From an uncultured Brachyspira sp. (lineage in GTDB: Bacteria; Cyanobacteriota; Vampirovibrionia; Gastranaerophilales; Gastranaerophilaceae): DNA of 38,985 nt. Below, piece after piece: positions 1 through 6,104 of the stretch; position 1 is the first letter of the stretch; each line of letters begins with the position of its first letter. The stretch covers positions 1 through 38,985 of the forward strand of contig ONYB01000074.1 in the NCBI GenBank assembly GCA_900321895.1, read 5' to 3'. Below the pieces are notes generated by a model. That model was not told where the DNA came from. It was given only the letters and a program-made list of their open reading frames with translations, and ran no database searches. A program made the position numbers and the translations under genes.

Positions 1-3
1 AAA

Positions 4-429
4 ATGGCAAAAAAAGTCGTAGGTAAAATTAAACTACAAATTCAAGACGGCAAGGCTAACCCATCACCACCGGTTGGTCCGGCACTCGGTCAACATGGTG
101 TAAACATCATGGATTTCTGTAAACAATTCAACGCAAAAACTGAATCTCAAGCAGGATACATCATTCCGGTTATCATTGATGTTTACGAAGACAGAAGTTT
201 TTCTTTCGTAATCAAATCACCTCCGGCTCCTGTATTGATTAAAAAAGCATTGAATCTTTCAAAAGGTTCTGCTGTTCCTAACAAGGATAAAGTTGCTGAA
301 ATTACTAGAGCACAGTTGGAAGAAATCGCTAAAATCAAAATGAACGATTTGAATGCAACAACAATGGATGCTGCAGTTAAAATGATTGCAGGTTCTTGTA
401 GAGCTATGGGTGTTACAGTAAAAGACTAA
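4..429 (+). CDS. rplK: 50S ribosomal protein L11
   Basis: The 141-residue product is full length for L11, which forms the GTPase-associated region of the large subunit with 23S rRNA and stimulates translation factors. The N-terminal half carries the Pro-rich stretch PSPPVGPALGQHGVNIMDFC (residues about 20-39). The C-terminal RNA-binding half ends with the conserved IAGSCRAMGV segment. The start lies only 3 bases into the window, so its ribosome binding site and any upstream nusG/secE are outside. It is followed on the same strand by rplA, as in nearly all bacteria. Assignment is by strong family resemblance. Confidence 0.98.
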   Translation: MAKKVVGKIKLQIQDGKANPSPPVGPALGQHGVNIMDFCKQFNAKTESQAGYIIPVIIDVYEDRSFSFVIKSPPAPVLIKKALNLSKGSAVPNKDKVAEITRAQLEEIAKIKMNDLNATTMDAAVKMIAGSCRAMGVTVKD

Positions 430-440
430 TAAGGATGGAA

Positions 441-493
441 GGAATAATTCTTTTCTCGCCAAAACCTTGCGGTGAGAACAAAAGATAAATTCC
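441..493 (+). promoter_or_regulatory. Hairpin in the rplK-rplA intercistronic region, possible L1 feedback site
   Basis: TTCTCGCC (453-460) pairs with GGTGAGAA (471-478), giving 8 pairs with one G-U. An outer helix, GGAAT (441-445) with ATTCC (489-493), encloses it with unequal internal loops. In other bacteria L1 represses its own operon by binding an interrupted helix on the mRNA that mimics its 23S rRNA site. The position just ahead of rplA fits such a role, but I did not match the specific L1-recognition bases, so the function is inference. Confidence 0.35.
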
Positions 494-520
494 GCTATTA
501 CCACGAAAGGAAACAAAATA

Positions 521-1243
521 ATGAGTAAATTAACTAAAAAACAACAAAAAGTGCAGGAAATGCTTGCAGACTTTGCACAACCTGCTACAGCAGTTGATGC
601 ATTGAAAAAATTACAGGAAATATCAAAAGCAACATCAAAATTTAACGAAACAGTGGAATGCCACATGAGATTAGGTATTGATGTTCGTCAAGCTGATCAA
701 CAAATCAGATCTACAGTAGTTTTGCCGGCTGGTCTTGGTAAAACTGTAAGAGTTTGCGTTATCGCTAAAGGTGCTAAGGCAACTGAAGCTACTGAAGCTG
801 GTGCAGACTTTGCTGGAGCTGAAGAAATTCTTGACAAAATCGCAGGCGGTTGGTTTGAATTCGACACATTGATTGCAACACCTGATTGTATGGGTATGTT
901 GGGTAAATTAGGTCGTGTATTGGGGCCTAAAGGCTTGATGCCAAACCCTAAGACTGGTACTGTTACAATGGATGTAGCTAAAGCTGTTAAAGATGCTAAA
1001 GCCGGTAAAGTTGAATTCAGAGCTGACAAACAAGGCATGATTCACTGCCCTATCGGTAAAGTTGAATTCGCTGCTGACGATTTGATTAAAAACTATGCAA
1101 CACTTGCTGATGCAATTTTAAGAGCAAAACCGGCTGCTGCAAAAGGTACATTTGTTAAATCAATTTACCTTGCAACAACTATGGGCCCTGGAATTAAATT
1201 GGATCCGAAAGTATTTGCTGCAGAAGTTAAAGAATTGGTTTAA
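521..1243 (+). CDS. rplA: 50S ribosomal protein L1
   Basis: The 240-residue protein has the usual L1 length and architecture. An N-terminal lysine-rich helix is followed by the two-domain fold, with the L1 signature around GLMPNPKTGTV (about residues 139-149) and a C-terminal KSIYLATTMGPGIKLD segment. L1 forms the mobile L1 stalk of the 50S subunit and acts as a translational repressor of its own operon in well-studied bacteria. The start is supported by an AAAGGA ribosome binding site 9 nt upstream. The gene is followed by a strong terminator, not by rplJ-rplL. Confidence 0.98.
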   Translation: MSKLTKKQQKVQEMLADFAQPATAVDALKKLQEISKATSKFNETVECHMRLGIDVRQADQQIRSTVVLPAGLGKTVRVCVIAKGAKATEATEAGADFAGAEEILDKIAGGWFEFDTLIATPDCMGMLGKLGRVLGPKGLMPNPKTGTVTMDVAKAVKDAKAGKVEFRADKQGMIHCPIGKVEFAADDLIKNYATLADAILRAKPAAAKGTFVKSIYLATTMGPGIKLDPKVFAAEVKELV

Positions 1244-1269
1244 TCAACCGATAATTAACAAATTACAAA

Positions 1270-1297
1270 AACACCTCCGAAATTCGGGGGTGTTTTT
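1270..1297 (+). terminator. Intrinsic terminator of rplK-rplA
   Basis: ACACCTCCGAA (1271-1281) and TTCGGGGGTGT (1283-1293, wobble included) form a long stem, followed by TTTTTT. It ends the ribosomal-protein transcript about 25 bp after rplA. Confidence 0.93.
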
Positions 1298-1310
1298 TGT
1301 TGCGAAATAA

Positions 1311-1339
1311 TTGACCGCCGTGACATTTAATGCTTTAAT
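1311..1339 (+). promoter_or_regulatory. Promoter of spmA, predicted leaderless start
   Basis: TTGACC (1311-1316), a 17-nt spacer and TTTAAT (1334-1339), each 5/6 to the sigma70 consensus. The -10 element ends 6 nt before the ATG at 1346, so the predicted transcription start is the A of the start codon. No Shine-Dalgarno precedes the gene. Confidence 0.7.
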
Positions 1340-1345
1340 TAATTT

Positions 1346-1999
1346 ATGAATTACATTTTTTATTTTTTAATTGTAATATCAATCATAGCGGGAGCTGTAA
1401 ACGGCAAGTTGGCAGATGTCGTGAATGCAATACTGTCGGGGGCTGAATTGTCCGTCAAGGTTGCATTTTCGCTAATCGGAATTATGGCATTTTGGCTCGG
1501 AATGATGAAAATTGCCAAAGAGTGCGGACTGATTGAAATTATCGCAAAAATTATTAAACCGATTACAAAAATATTATTCAATGAAATCCCTGAAAATTCG
1601 CCTGCAATCGGCGATATTGCAATGAGTTTTTCGGCAAATGCTTTTGGGCTGACGAACGCGGCAACCCCAATCGGAATAAAAGCAATGGAAGAACTCCAAC
1701 GTCACAACGAAGATAAGGCTTCTGCCTCAAATGCAATGTGCATGCTTCTTGCAATGAACACCGCAGGTTTTCAACTCGTACCGGCCACAGTAATCGCAAT
1801 TCTTATCGGGATAGGCTACAAAAATCCGACAAACATAATCGCACCAACACTTTTAGTTACATCGATTGCGTTTGTGAGTGCAATAATTTTAGCAAAAATT
1901 TTCCAACACGTTTGGAAACCGCAAATCCCGCACACAAATAAAACCGCTAAACACACCGAACACGCAAAAGAAGTCGTACAAGCAGGGAGGGCTGAATAA
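1346..1999 (+). CDS. spmA: SpmA-like nucleoside-recognition (Gate) domain membrane protein
   Basis: The 217-residue membrane protein matches spore maturation protein A (about 196 residues in Bacillus subtilis). It has an N-terminal hydrophobic helix (3-19), a hydrophobic segment with GIMAFWLGMMKIAKECGLIE (residues 45-64), and the family motif NAFGLTNAATPIG (98-110). Two further hydrophobic spans follow, then a charged tail of Lys, His and Glu that is longer than in Bacillus. SpmA and SpmB are inner-membrane proteins needed for spore-core dehydration in Firmicutes, but homologues are widespread in non-sporulating bacteria with unknown transport-like roles. The gene overlaps spmB by one base (TAATG), so the two are probably translationally coupled. 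It has a near-consensus promoter and no Shine-Dalgarno, suggesting a leaderless mRNA. Confidence 0.88.
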   Translation: MNYIFYFLIVISIIAGAVNGKLADVVNAILSGAELSVKVAFSLIGIMAFWLGMMKIAKECGLIEIIAKIIKPITKILFNEIPENSPAIGDIAMSFSANAFGLTNAATPIGIKAMEELQRHNEDKASASNAMCMLLAMNTAGFQLVPATVIAILIGIGYKNPTNIIAPTLLVTSIAFVSAIILAKIFQHVWKPQIPHTNKTAKHTEHAKEVVQAGRAE

Positions 2000-2532
2000 T
2001 GTTCAACTCAATTATGAACTTCATCTCTCTTTGGGCACTGCCATTGATTTTGCTGATAATTCTCACAATGGGACTTATAAAAAAAGTTCCGCTATACGAA
2101 AGCTTTACGGAAGGGGCAAAAGACGGTTTTAAAGTATCTGTAAACATAATCCCGTATCTTGTTGCCATAATCGTTGCAATATCAATGCTAAGAGCATCCG
2201 GCATAATCGAAATGTGCGGGAATACTCTTGCACCAATACTAAATCACTTTAACGTGCCAGCAGACACAATCCCGATAATGCTTGTCCGTTCACTTTCAGG
2301 CTCGGCAGCCATCGGAATTTTTTCGGACATCGCCCACAACCTCGGGCCTGACAACTACGCAACAACACTTGCCGCAGTGATGGTCGGAAGTAGCGAAACC
2401 ACATTCTACGTACTTGCAGTCTACTTTGGAGCAGTCGGAATAAAAAAACTCCGCTACGCACTTATAGTAGGTTTATTGGCTGATTTAATTGGAATTATCG
2501 CCGCTGTCAGCGTTTGCAACCTTATGTTCTAA
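1999..2532 (+). CDS. spmB: SpmB-like nucleoside-recognition (Gate) domain membrane protein
   Basis: The 177-residue protein has almost exactly the length of B. subtilis SpmB (178) and its diagnostic motifs: the RSLSGSAAIG loop (residues 97-106), the VGSSETTFYVLAVYFG segment (about 129-144) and a last hydrophobic helix with YALIVGLLADLIG. Together with SpmA it makes a split Gate-domain membrane pair. The start codon overlaps the spmA stop by one base. Its stop codon overlaps by 3 bases the stop of the convergent small gene, and no clear intrinsic terminator separates them. The substrate is unknown; a sporulation role is not implied here because no other sporulation gene is in the window. Confidence 0.88.
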   Translation: MFNSIMNFISLWALPLILLIILTMGLIKKVPLYESFTEGAKDGFKVSVNIIPYLVAIIVAISMLRASGIIEMCGNTLAPILNHFNVPADTIPIMLVRSLSGSAAIGIFSDIAHNLGPDNYATTLAAVMVGSSETTFYVLAVYFGAVGIKKLRYALIVGLLADLIGIIAAVSVCNLMF

Positions 2533-2702
2533 ATTGAAGATACATTAAAATCTCTTTCGGATTTTGAAGTTGTTGTTTCCAAAACACCTTTGAAAAGTCT
2601 TTCCCAAAAAGCTTCAATTCCACTGATTTCAGCTTTTAAAGCTTCGAATTCGTCTGCCTTTTGTGCTTTAATGTTTTCTTTCAATTCGTTGTAATCGTAC
2701 AT
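2529..2702 (-). CDS. Small hypothetical protein, 57 residues
   Basis: I do not recognise a family. The start at 2702 is chosen because AGAAGGAG sits 7-8 nt upstream; a longer frame from 2780 has no ribosome binding site. The product starts MYDYNELKENIKAQ and is strongly helical and charged, with an amphipathic coiled-coil-like middle (KADEFEALKAEISGIEAFWE) and a polar Ser/Thr-rich tail. It has no signal peptide or membrane span, so a small cytoplasmic protein is likely. It converges on spmB with overlapping stop codons, which is tight packing. Translation is supported by the Shine-Dalgarno, but function is unknown. Confidence 0.6.
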   Translation of the reverse strand: MYDYNELKENIKAQKADEFEALKAEISGIEAFWERLFKGVLETTTSKSERDFNVSSI

Positions 2703-2825
2703 AAAAAATACTCCTTCTAATCTTTCACATAATATCTTTCGGCACATTTTAGAGAAAACTTTAGCAAATTCAAAAATCATTTTACAAAACTTTAAACTTG
2801 ATATTAAACAAACACAAACCTATTA

Positions 2826-2854
2826 TTGACAATCTCATTAAGATATGTTAAGAT
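2826..2854 (+). promoter_or_regulatory. Promoter of the zf-TFIIB protein gene
   Basis: A perfect TTGACA (2826-2831), a 17-nt spacer and TAAGAT (2849-2854), the latter extended by an upstream TG (2846-2847). Predicted start near 2861, giving a roughly 21-nt leader that contains the GGAGG ribosome binding site. An in-frame ATG at 2855 lies inside this region and is therefore unlikely to be the start. Confidence 0.75.
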
Positions 2855-2881
2855 ATGCTGGTTATAAACGGAGGAATTGTT

Positions 2882-3388
2882 ATGGCTGATTCACACAAAA
2901 CATTGAGATGTCCTGCTTGCGGGAAGGAAATGCAGAAAATTTTTATCCCGTCGGAAGGGGTAAATATTGATATTTGCACAGAGGGTTGCGGCGGAATTTT
3001 CTTTGACAACAGAGAATTTCAAATGTTTGACGAACAACACGAAAACATCAACGATATTATCAAAGCGGTTGAAAATAAAGAGTTTACACCTGTAGACGGT
3101 TCTCTTCCGAGATATTGTCCTGCATGCGGTGCCAAAATGGTAAAAAATTATTCCAGCATAAAAAAACAAATTCAAATTGACGAATGCTACAGCTGTGGCG
3201 GTAAATTTTTAGACCACGGCGAACTTTCGGAAATTCGTGCAGAATACGCAAACGAAGCCGACAGACGTGCAGACACAATGAAATATCTTTATAATGAAGT
3301 CGGCATGGAGCTTGCTGCAGTTGAAAACAAACCGATCAGGAAAAAATCTCTTATGCGAAGTCTTTTTGACAAACTTATTATAGGATGA
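2882..3388 (+). CDS. Double zf-TFIIB-type zinc-ribbon protein
   Basis: A 168-residue cytoplasmic protein with two zf-TFIIB-like zinc ribbons. The first uses C10-PA-C13 and C32/C36 (CTEGCGGIFFD). The second uses C79-PA-C82 and C102/C105 (CYSCGGKFLD). Each follows the family pattern CPxC, a strand with acidic residues, then CxxCGGxxxD. The first ribbon is odd: its second knuckle has three residues between the cysteines, not two. A helical, charged linker lies between the ribbons and a basic C-terminal tail (RKKSLMRSLFDKL) follows. Start 2882 is set by GGAGG at 2870-2874. The molecular role of zf-TFIIB proteins in bacteria is largely unknown; nucleic-acid or protein binding is an inference. Confidence 0.85.
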   Translation: MADSHKTLRCPACGKEMQKIFIPSEGVNIDICTEGCGGIFFDNREFQMFDEQHENINDIIKAVENKEFTPVDGSLPRYCPACGAKMVKNYSSIKKQIQIDECYSCGGKFLDHGELSEIRAEYANEADRRADTMKYLYNEVGMELAAVENKPIRKKSLMRSLFDKLIIG

Positions 3389-3407
3389 AAATAAAGTATA
3401 AATATTA

Positions 3408-3444
3408 AAAAGGGCGGATTTTGCAATGCAAAATCCGCCCTTTT
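3408..3444. terminator. Bidirectional terminator between converging genes
   Basis: A perfect 18-bp inverted repeat: AAAAGGGCGGATTTTGCA (3408-3425) and its complement (3427-3444), one base apart. The A-tract on one side and T-tract on the other let it act in both directions, ending the zinc-ribbon gene and the convergent phosphomutase gene. Confidence 0.93.
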
Positions 3445-3466
3445 CAATATCATTGTCACCAACAAG

Positions 3467-4837
3467 TTAAGCAATCAATCGTTTCAGAAGTTCAATATTT
3501 TCGACACTATCGCTTTCGAAATAAATTCTCAAAAGTGGTTCTGTTCCGCTCGGGCGAACCAAAACCCAACTGTTATTATCATCAAAATAGAGTTTTACAC
3601 CATCTTTTGTGTCGATATTTTTCACCTTAAAACTCCCGAGAGCGGTCATAGACTTATATTTTTCCAAAACAGGCTTAATTTCATCTGTATTTTCAAGTTT
3701 TTTATCAATTCTATCATTGTAGAATTTACAGCCTACAAAATCATACAAATTTTTTTGCAATTCTTTAAGGGATTTACCTTCATAAGCCATAGCTTCTAAA
3801 ATCAATGAATTTGCAAGCAAGCCATCTTTTTCCGGAATATGCCCTTGAATACTCAAACCACCGCTTTCTTCCCCGCCAATAATAGGGTTGAACTTACGCA
3901 TAGCCTCGCCTACGTGCTTAAACCCAACTGCGGTTTCAATAACCTCAACCCCGAGTTTTTCAGCAACTTTATCAAGCAAAAGACTTGCTCCGACAGTTTT
4001 TACGATTGAACCTTCATAATTTTTATGTTTTTTCAAATGCATCAAAAGAATTGCGATAATTTCATTCGGCGAAACATACTCACCGTCCTCGTTTATCACC
4101 CCAAACCTGTCAGCATCACCATCATTCGCAAACCCTACGGACGGGGCTTCACTTTTCACTTTTTCAATCAATTCCTTCAAATATTTTGGTTTTGGTTCGG
4201 GCATTCCGCCTCCAAAATTCGGGTCATGGTACATGTGGAGCGTTTCAAATTTTATATCATTATTTTGCAAAATTTTGTCAAAATACCCGATACTTGCGGA
4301 ATACAGACCATCAAAAATGATATTTTCTTTTAATTCACGAATTTTTTTGTAGTCCACAAGTTTTTGCAAATGAGCGAAATAATCAGGTTTGAAATTGTAT
4401 TGGCGGATTTCACCCTTGCCAAACCCGCTAAACTTTGCATTCAAATTATAAACTAATTCATCCGTAATATCAGAAGTTGCGGGACCGGCATAATCAGGAA
4501 TAAATTTAATACCCAAATATTCCGGCGGATTGTGAGATGCGGTAAACATTATCGCACACGCATTCAAATGTTTTGCACTATAAGCCAAAACCGGTGTCGG
4601 GATTACTGATTTGCTATACAAAACCTCAAAGCCGTAACCTGCGAGCATTTCCGCACACTGCATTGAAAATTCCGCAGCCATATTTCTCGGGTCATATCCA
4701 ACAAGGATTTTCTTATCTATCCCAAAATTATCAAAAACATATTTTCCGATTGCTTTTGTAACCGTTTCAACGTTTTCTTTGTTAAAATCTTTTCCCACAA
4801 CGGCACGCCAACCGTCCGTTCCGAATTTTATTGTCAT
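3467..4837 (-). CDS. Phosphoglucomutase/phosphomannomutase (alpha-D-phosphohexomutase family)
   Basis: The 456-residue enzyme interconverts hexose 1- and 6-phosphates, feeding glycogen, exopolysaccharide or nucleotide-sugar synthesis. All four family motifs are present in order: the catalytic phosphoserine loop TASHNPP (Ser101), the Mg-binding loop DGDADR (239-244), the sugar-specificity loop GEESGG (322-327) and the phosphate-binding loop RPSGTEP (428-434). GEESGG is typical for glucose/mannose enzymes; glucose versus mannose preference cannot be decided from the sequence. It begins with ATG preceded by AGGGAGAAG. A TATAAT-like element lies about 40 nt upstream, so its mRNA should have a normal leader. 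The gene stands alone, converging on the zinc-ribbon gene at a shared terminator. Confidence 0.93.
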   Translation of the reverse strand: MTIKFGTDGWRAVVGKDFNKENVETVTKAIGKYVFDNFGIDKKILVGYDPRNMAAEFSMQCAEMLAGYGFEVLYSKSVIPTPVLAYSAKHLNACAIMFTASHNPPEYLGIKFIPDYAGPATSDITDELVYNLNAKFSGFGKGEIRQYNFKPDYFAHLQKLVDYKKIRELKENIIFDGLYSASIGYFDKILQNNDIKFETLHMYHDPNFGGGMPEPKPKYLKELIEKVKSEAPSVGFANDGDADRFGVINEDGEYVSPNEIIAILLMHLKKHKNYEGSIVKTVGASLLLDKVAEKLGVEVIETAVGFKHVGEAMRKFNPIIGGEESGGLSIQGHIPEKDGLLANSLILEAMAYEGKSLKELQKNLYDFVGCKFYNDRIDKKLENTDEIKPVLEKYKSMTALGSFKVKNIDTKDGVKLYFDDNNSWVLVRPSGTEPLLRIYFESDSVENIELLKRLIA

Positions 4838-4913
4838 AATCTTCTCCCTATTTCACTTTTTCTTATTATAAGCGAAATAGAGGCATTAGTAAACATTTTA
4901 ACAAAATAAAAAC

Positions 4914-5282
4914 TTAGCCCCTTAAAAGTTTTGGAGCCGTTGAAACTGTTCTTTCAATCCAGCTTTGGGTAACTTCATCAAACACAGGATTTACGACAGC
5001 TTTAACCAATACTGCATAATTTATGTCAATAAAATTAATCTTGTCAACCTTTTCAACCAGAAAACCGCTTGCCCCGCAGTTATGACAAAAATGTTCATCC
5101 GGAATGACTTTTCCATTTTTAATAATAGCCTTCAATTTCACCCCGCAACAGGAACATCTGGTAATATACCAACAATTTTCGATTAGCTCACCGCAATCGG
5201 GACAGTAGCAAAAATCCTTATCCGGAGTGACTTTTTCATGCTTGCATTCTTTATTTTTTTTGAAAAATTCCAAGATGAACAT
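4914..5282 (-). CDS. Multi-zinc-ribbon protein of unknown function
   Basis: A 122-residue cysteine-rich protein that I cannot assign to a named family. Cysteine pairs occur at C25/C27/C30 (FCYCPDCGE), C43/C45/C46 (TRCSCCGVK) and C66/C69 (FCHNCGA), with C13/H15 near the N-terminus. This is enough for one or two structural zinc sites, like a short treble of zinc-ribbon knuckles. Two similar segments (TPDKDFCYCPDCG and IPDEHFCHNCG) suggest an internal duplication. The C-terminal 50 residues are an uncharacterised alpha/beta stretch without cysteines. The gene has no Shine-Dalgarno, and a promoter ends 6 nt before the ATG, so a leaderless mRNA is predicted. Confidence 0.75.
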   Translation of the reverse strand: MFILEFFKKNKECKHEKVTPDKDFCYCPDCGELIENCWYITRCSCCGVKLKAIIKNGKVIPDEHFCHNCGASGFLVEKVDKINFIDINYAVLVKAVVNPVFDEVTQSWIERTVSTAPKLLRG

Positions 5283-5288
5283 ACTTTA

Positions 5289-5316
5289 TGTATAACGGGA
5301 AATTTCAAAAAGTCAA
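5289..5316 (-). promoter_or_regulatory. Promoter of the 5282 zinc-ribbon gene, predicted leaderless start
   Basis: On the minus strand: TTGACT (5316-5311), 16-nt spacer, TATACA (5294-5289), then 6 nt to the ATG at 5282. The predicted start coincides with the A of the start codon. The -10 element is only 4/6, so this is the weakest of the leaderless candidates. Confidence 0.5.
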
Positions 5317-5319
5317 AAC

Positions 5320-5760
5320 TCAAAATGCTTTAATCAAAAAAACCTTAATTCCATTGTCCAAACGTTCAACACGTTTTACATATCTATAATCTTCGAGTTT
5401 CGTCAAAATCAATACTACCGCAGGCTTTTTACCGGTCATTTTTGCGTAATAAAGCGATTGCCCAATACTTTCCGCCCATTTTTTAGCGAAATCAAACTCG
5501 ATTGCATAATCCTTTGTCAAACAATCCACACGAGTTCCGTCCCACAACACGAATTCTTGTTTTCCAAAATCGCTGCTACACCACTGGCTGACGTAAAAAG
5601 CTTCTTTCATGCCTGATCTCATATCTTGAGTTTTGTACAATTTTTGCGGAACATAGTTAAGCGTAAAATAAAACACCCCACTCACAATACACAAAAACGA
5701 AAACGCAAAAGCGATAAATTTATTACGATAACCTTGGTGTTTGCGAGATTTTCCAGCCAT
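5320..5760 (-). CDS. Membrane-anchored PD-(D/E)XK nuclease-like protein
   Basis: A 146-residue protein. The basic N-terminus is followed by one hydrophobic helix (about residues 14-36), so it is probably inner-membrane anchored with the soluble part outside or at the membrane face. The soluble part carries VLWDGTRVDC (D79), YAIEFDFAKKW (E88, D90, K93/K94) and SIGQSLYY (Q101...Y105), then hydrophobic strand AVVLILT. This order of acid, E-x-D with nearby Lys, and QxxxY resembles the PD-(D/E)XK nuclease fold, where QxxxY occurs in the RecB/lambda-exonuclease branch. Nuclease activity is inference. Start 5760 is preferred over 5775 because the TATAAT box ends 6 nt before it, and the upstream ATG lies within the promoter. 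Confidence 0.72.
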   Translation of the reverse strand: MAGKSRKHQGYRNKFIAFAFSFLCIVSGVFYFTLNYVPQKLYKTQDMRSGMKEAFYVSQWCSSDFGKQEFVLWDGTRVDCLTKDYAIEFDFAKKWAESIGQSLYYAKMTGKKPAVVLILTKLEDYRYVKRVERLDNGIKVFLIKAF

Positions 5761-5766
5761 AGAATG

Positions 5767-5795
5767 ATTATACAAGATAAAAAGGATTTTGTAAA
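5767..5795 (-). promoter_or_regulatory. Promoter of the nuclease-like gene, predicted leaderless start
   Basis: On the minus strand: TTTACA (5795-5790), 17-nt spacer, perfect TATAAT (5772-5767), then 6 nt to the ATG at 5760. No Shine-Dalgarno is possible in the 6 nt between. Confidence 0.75.
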
Positions 5796-5800
5796 ATTGT

Positions 5801-5812
5801 ACCCGATCGGGT
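5801..5812. promoter_or_regulatory. Perfect 12-bp palindrome, candidate operator
   Basis: ACCCGATCGGGT is a perfect palindrome and a GC-rich island in AT-rich sequence. It lies just upstream of the -35 of the minus-strand nuclease-like gene and beside a possible plus-strand -35 (5815-5820), a place suited to a regulator of divergent promoters. No regulator is known for it. Confidence 0.35.
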
Positions 5813-5814
5813 AA

Positions 5815-5922
5815 TTGAAAATTAAATTTATCTTTAATTTAATAATAGCATAAGTTAAAAATCTTTTTCATACTTCCAGCTATTCTTAATTCCAACAGAG
5901 CCTTTAAAGGCTCTTTTTTTTT
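5815..5922 (+). ncRNA. Candidate small RNA with strong terminator
   Basis: A strong intrinsic terminator (5897-5922) points rightwards although no plus-strand gene lies before it. Upstream is a possible promoter, TTGAAA (5815-5820), 17-nt spacer, TTTAAT (5838-5843), predicting a transcript of roughly 73 nt starting near 5850. An 8-bp inverted repeat (5821-5828 with 5836-5843) overlaps the -10. No ribosome binding site with an ORF is visible inside. An alternative is that the terminator simply stops antisense transcription. Confidence 0.4.
5897..5922 (+). terminator. Orphan rho-independent terminator
   Basis: AGAGCCTTTAAAGGCTCT (5897-5914) is an 18-nt palindromic stem, with T run 5914-5922 on the plus strand only. 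It is therefore directional, and nothing annotated precedes it on that strand. Confidence 0.85.
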
Positions 5923-5927
5923 GTTAT

Positions 5928-6067
5928 GTGAATAAGTAAATAGGTGAATAAGTTAATAAGTTCAAATCGGGTGCGTTGCACCAAAGCTGTTTTGAGCGTA
6001 GCGAACGATAAGAACTTATTCACGAGCCCAAGCAGGGCGAATTCACTTATTTACCTATTCACTTATG
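5928..6067. repeat. Palindromic interspersed repeat, copy 1
   Basis: The left end is built of 8-nt units of type GTNAATAR (5928-5960). It leads to GTTC (5970-5973), a small GGTGC/GCACC hairpin, the block GAGCGTAGCGAACGATAAGAAC (5993-6014), and a right arm that reverses the theme: TTATTCAC, a GCCC...GGGC hairpin and TTCACTTATTTACCTATTCAC. The right arm, reverse-complemented, matches the left arm of copy 2 near 16490-16533 almost base for base. It is non-coding and fills the gap between oppositely oriented features. A REP/MITE-like element is the best description; no transposase is present. Confidence 0.75.
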
Positions 6068-6104
6068 TACACTTATACGGCAGGAAACGTATTATTCTAC
6101 GCCC

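Noticed and set aside
259..1038. Long antisense reading frames across rplK and rplA
   Set aside because: They lie opposite essential conserved genes, have no ribosome binding site and no recognisable protein character.
1346..2532. Evidence for sporulation from spmA/spmB
   Set aside because: These genes occur in many non-spore-formers, and the window shows outer-membrane functions and no other spore gene.
5928..5965. Tandem 8-mers as a CRISPR array
   Set aside because: Units are 8 nt and contiguous, without spacers, and no cas gene is near.
5968..5980. TTCAAATC resembling a tRNA T-loop, also in copy 2 near 16530
   Set aside because: No acceptor stem, anticodon arm or flanking 5-bp T-stem can be built; the sequence is part of the palindromic repeat.
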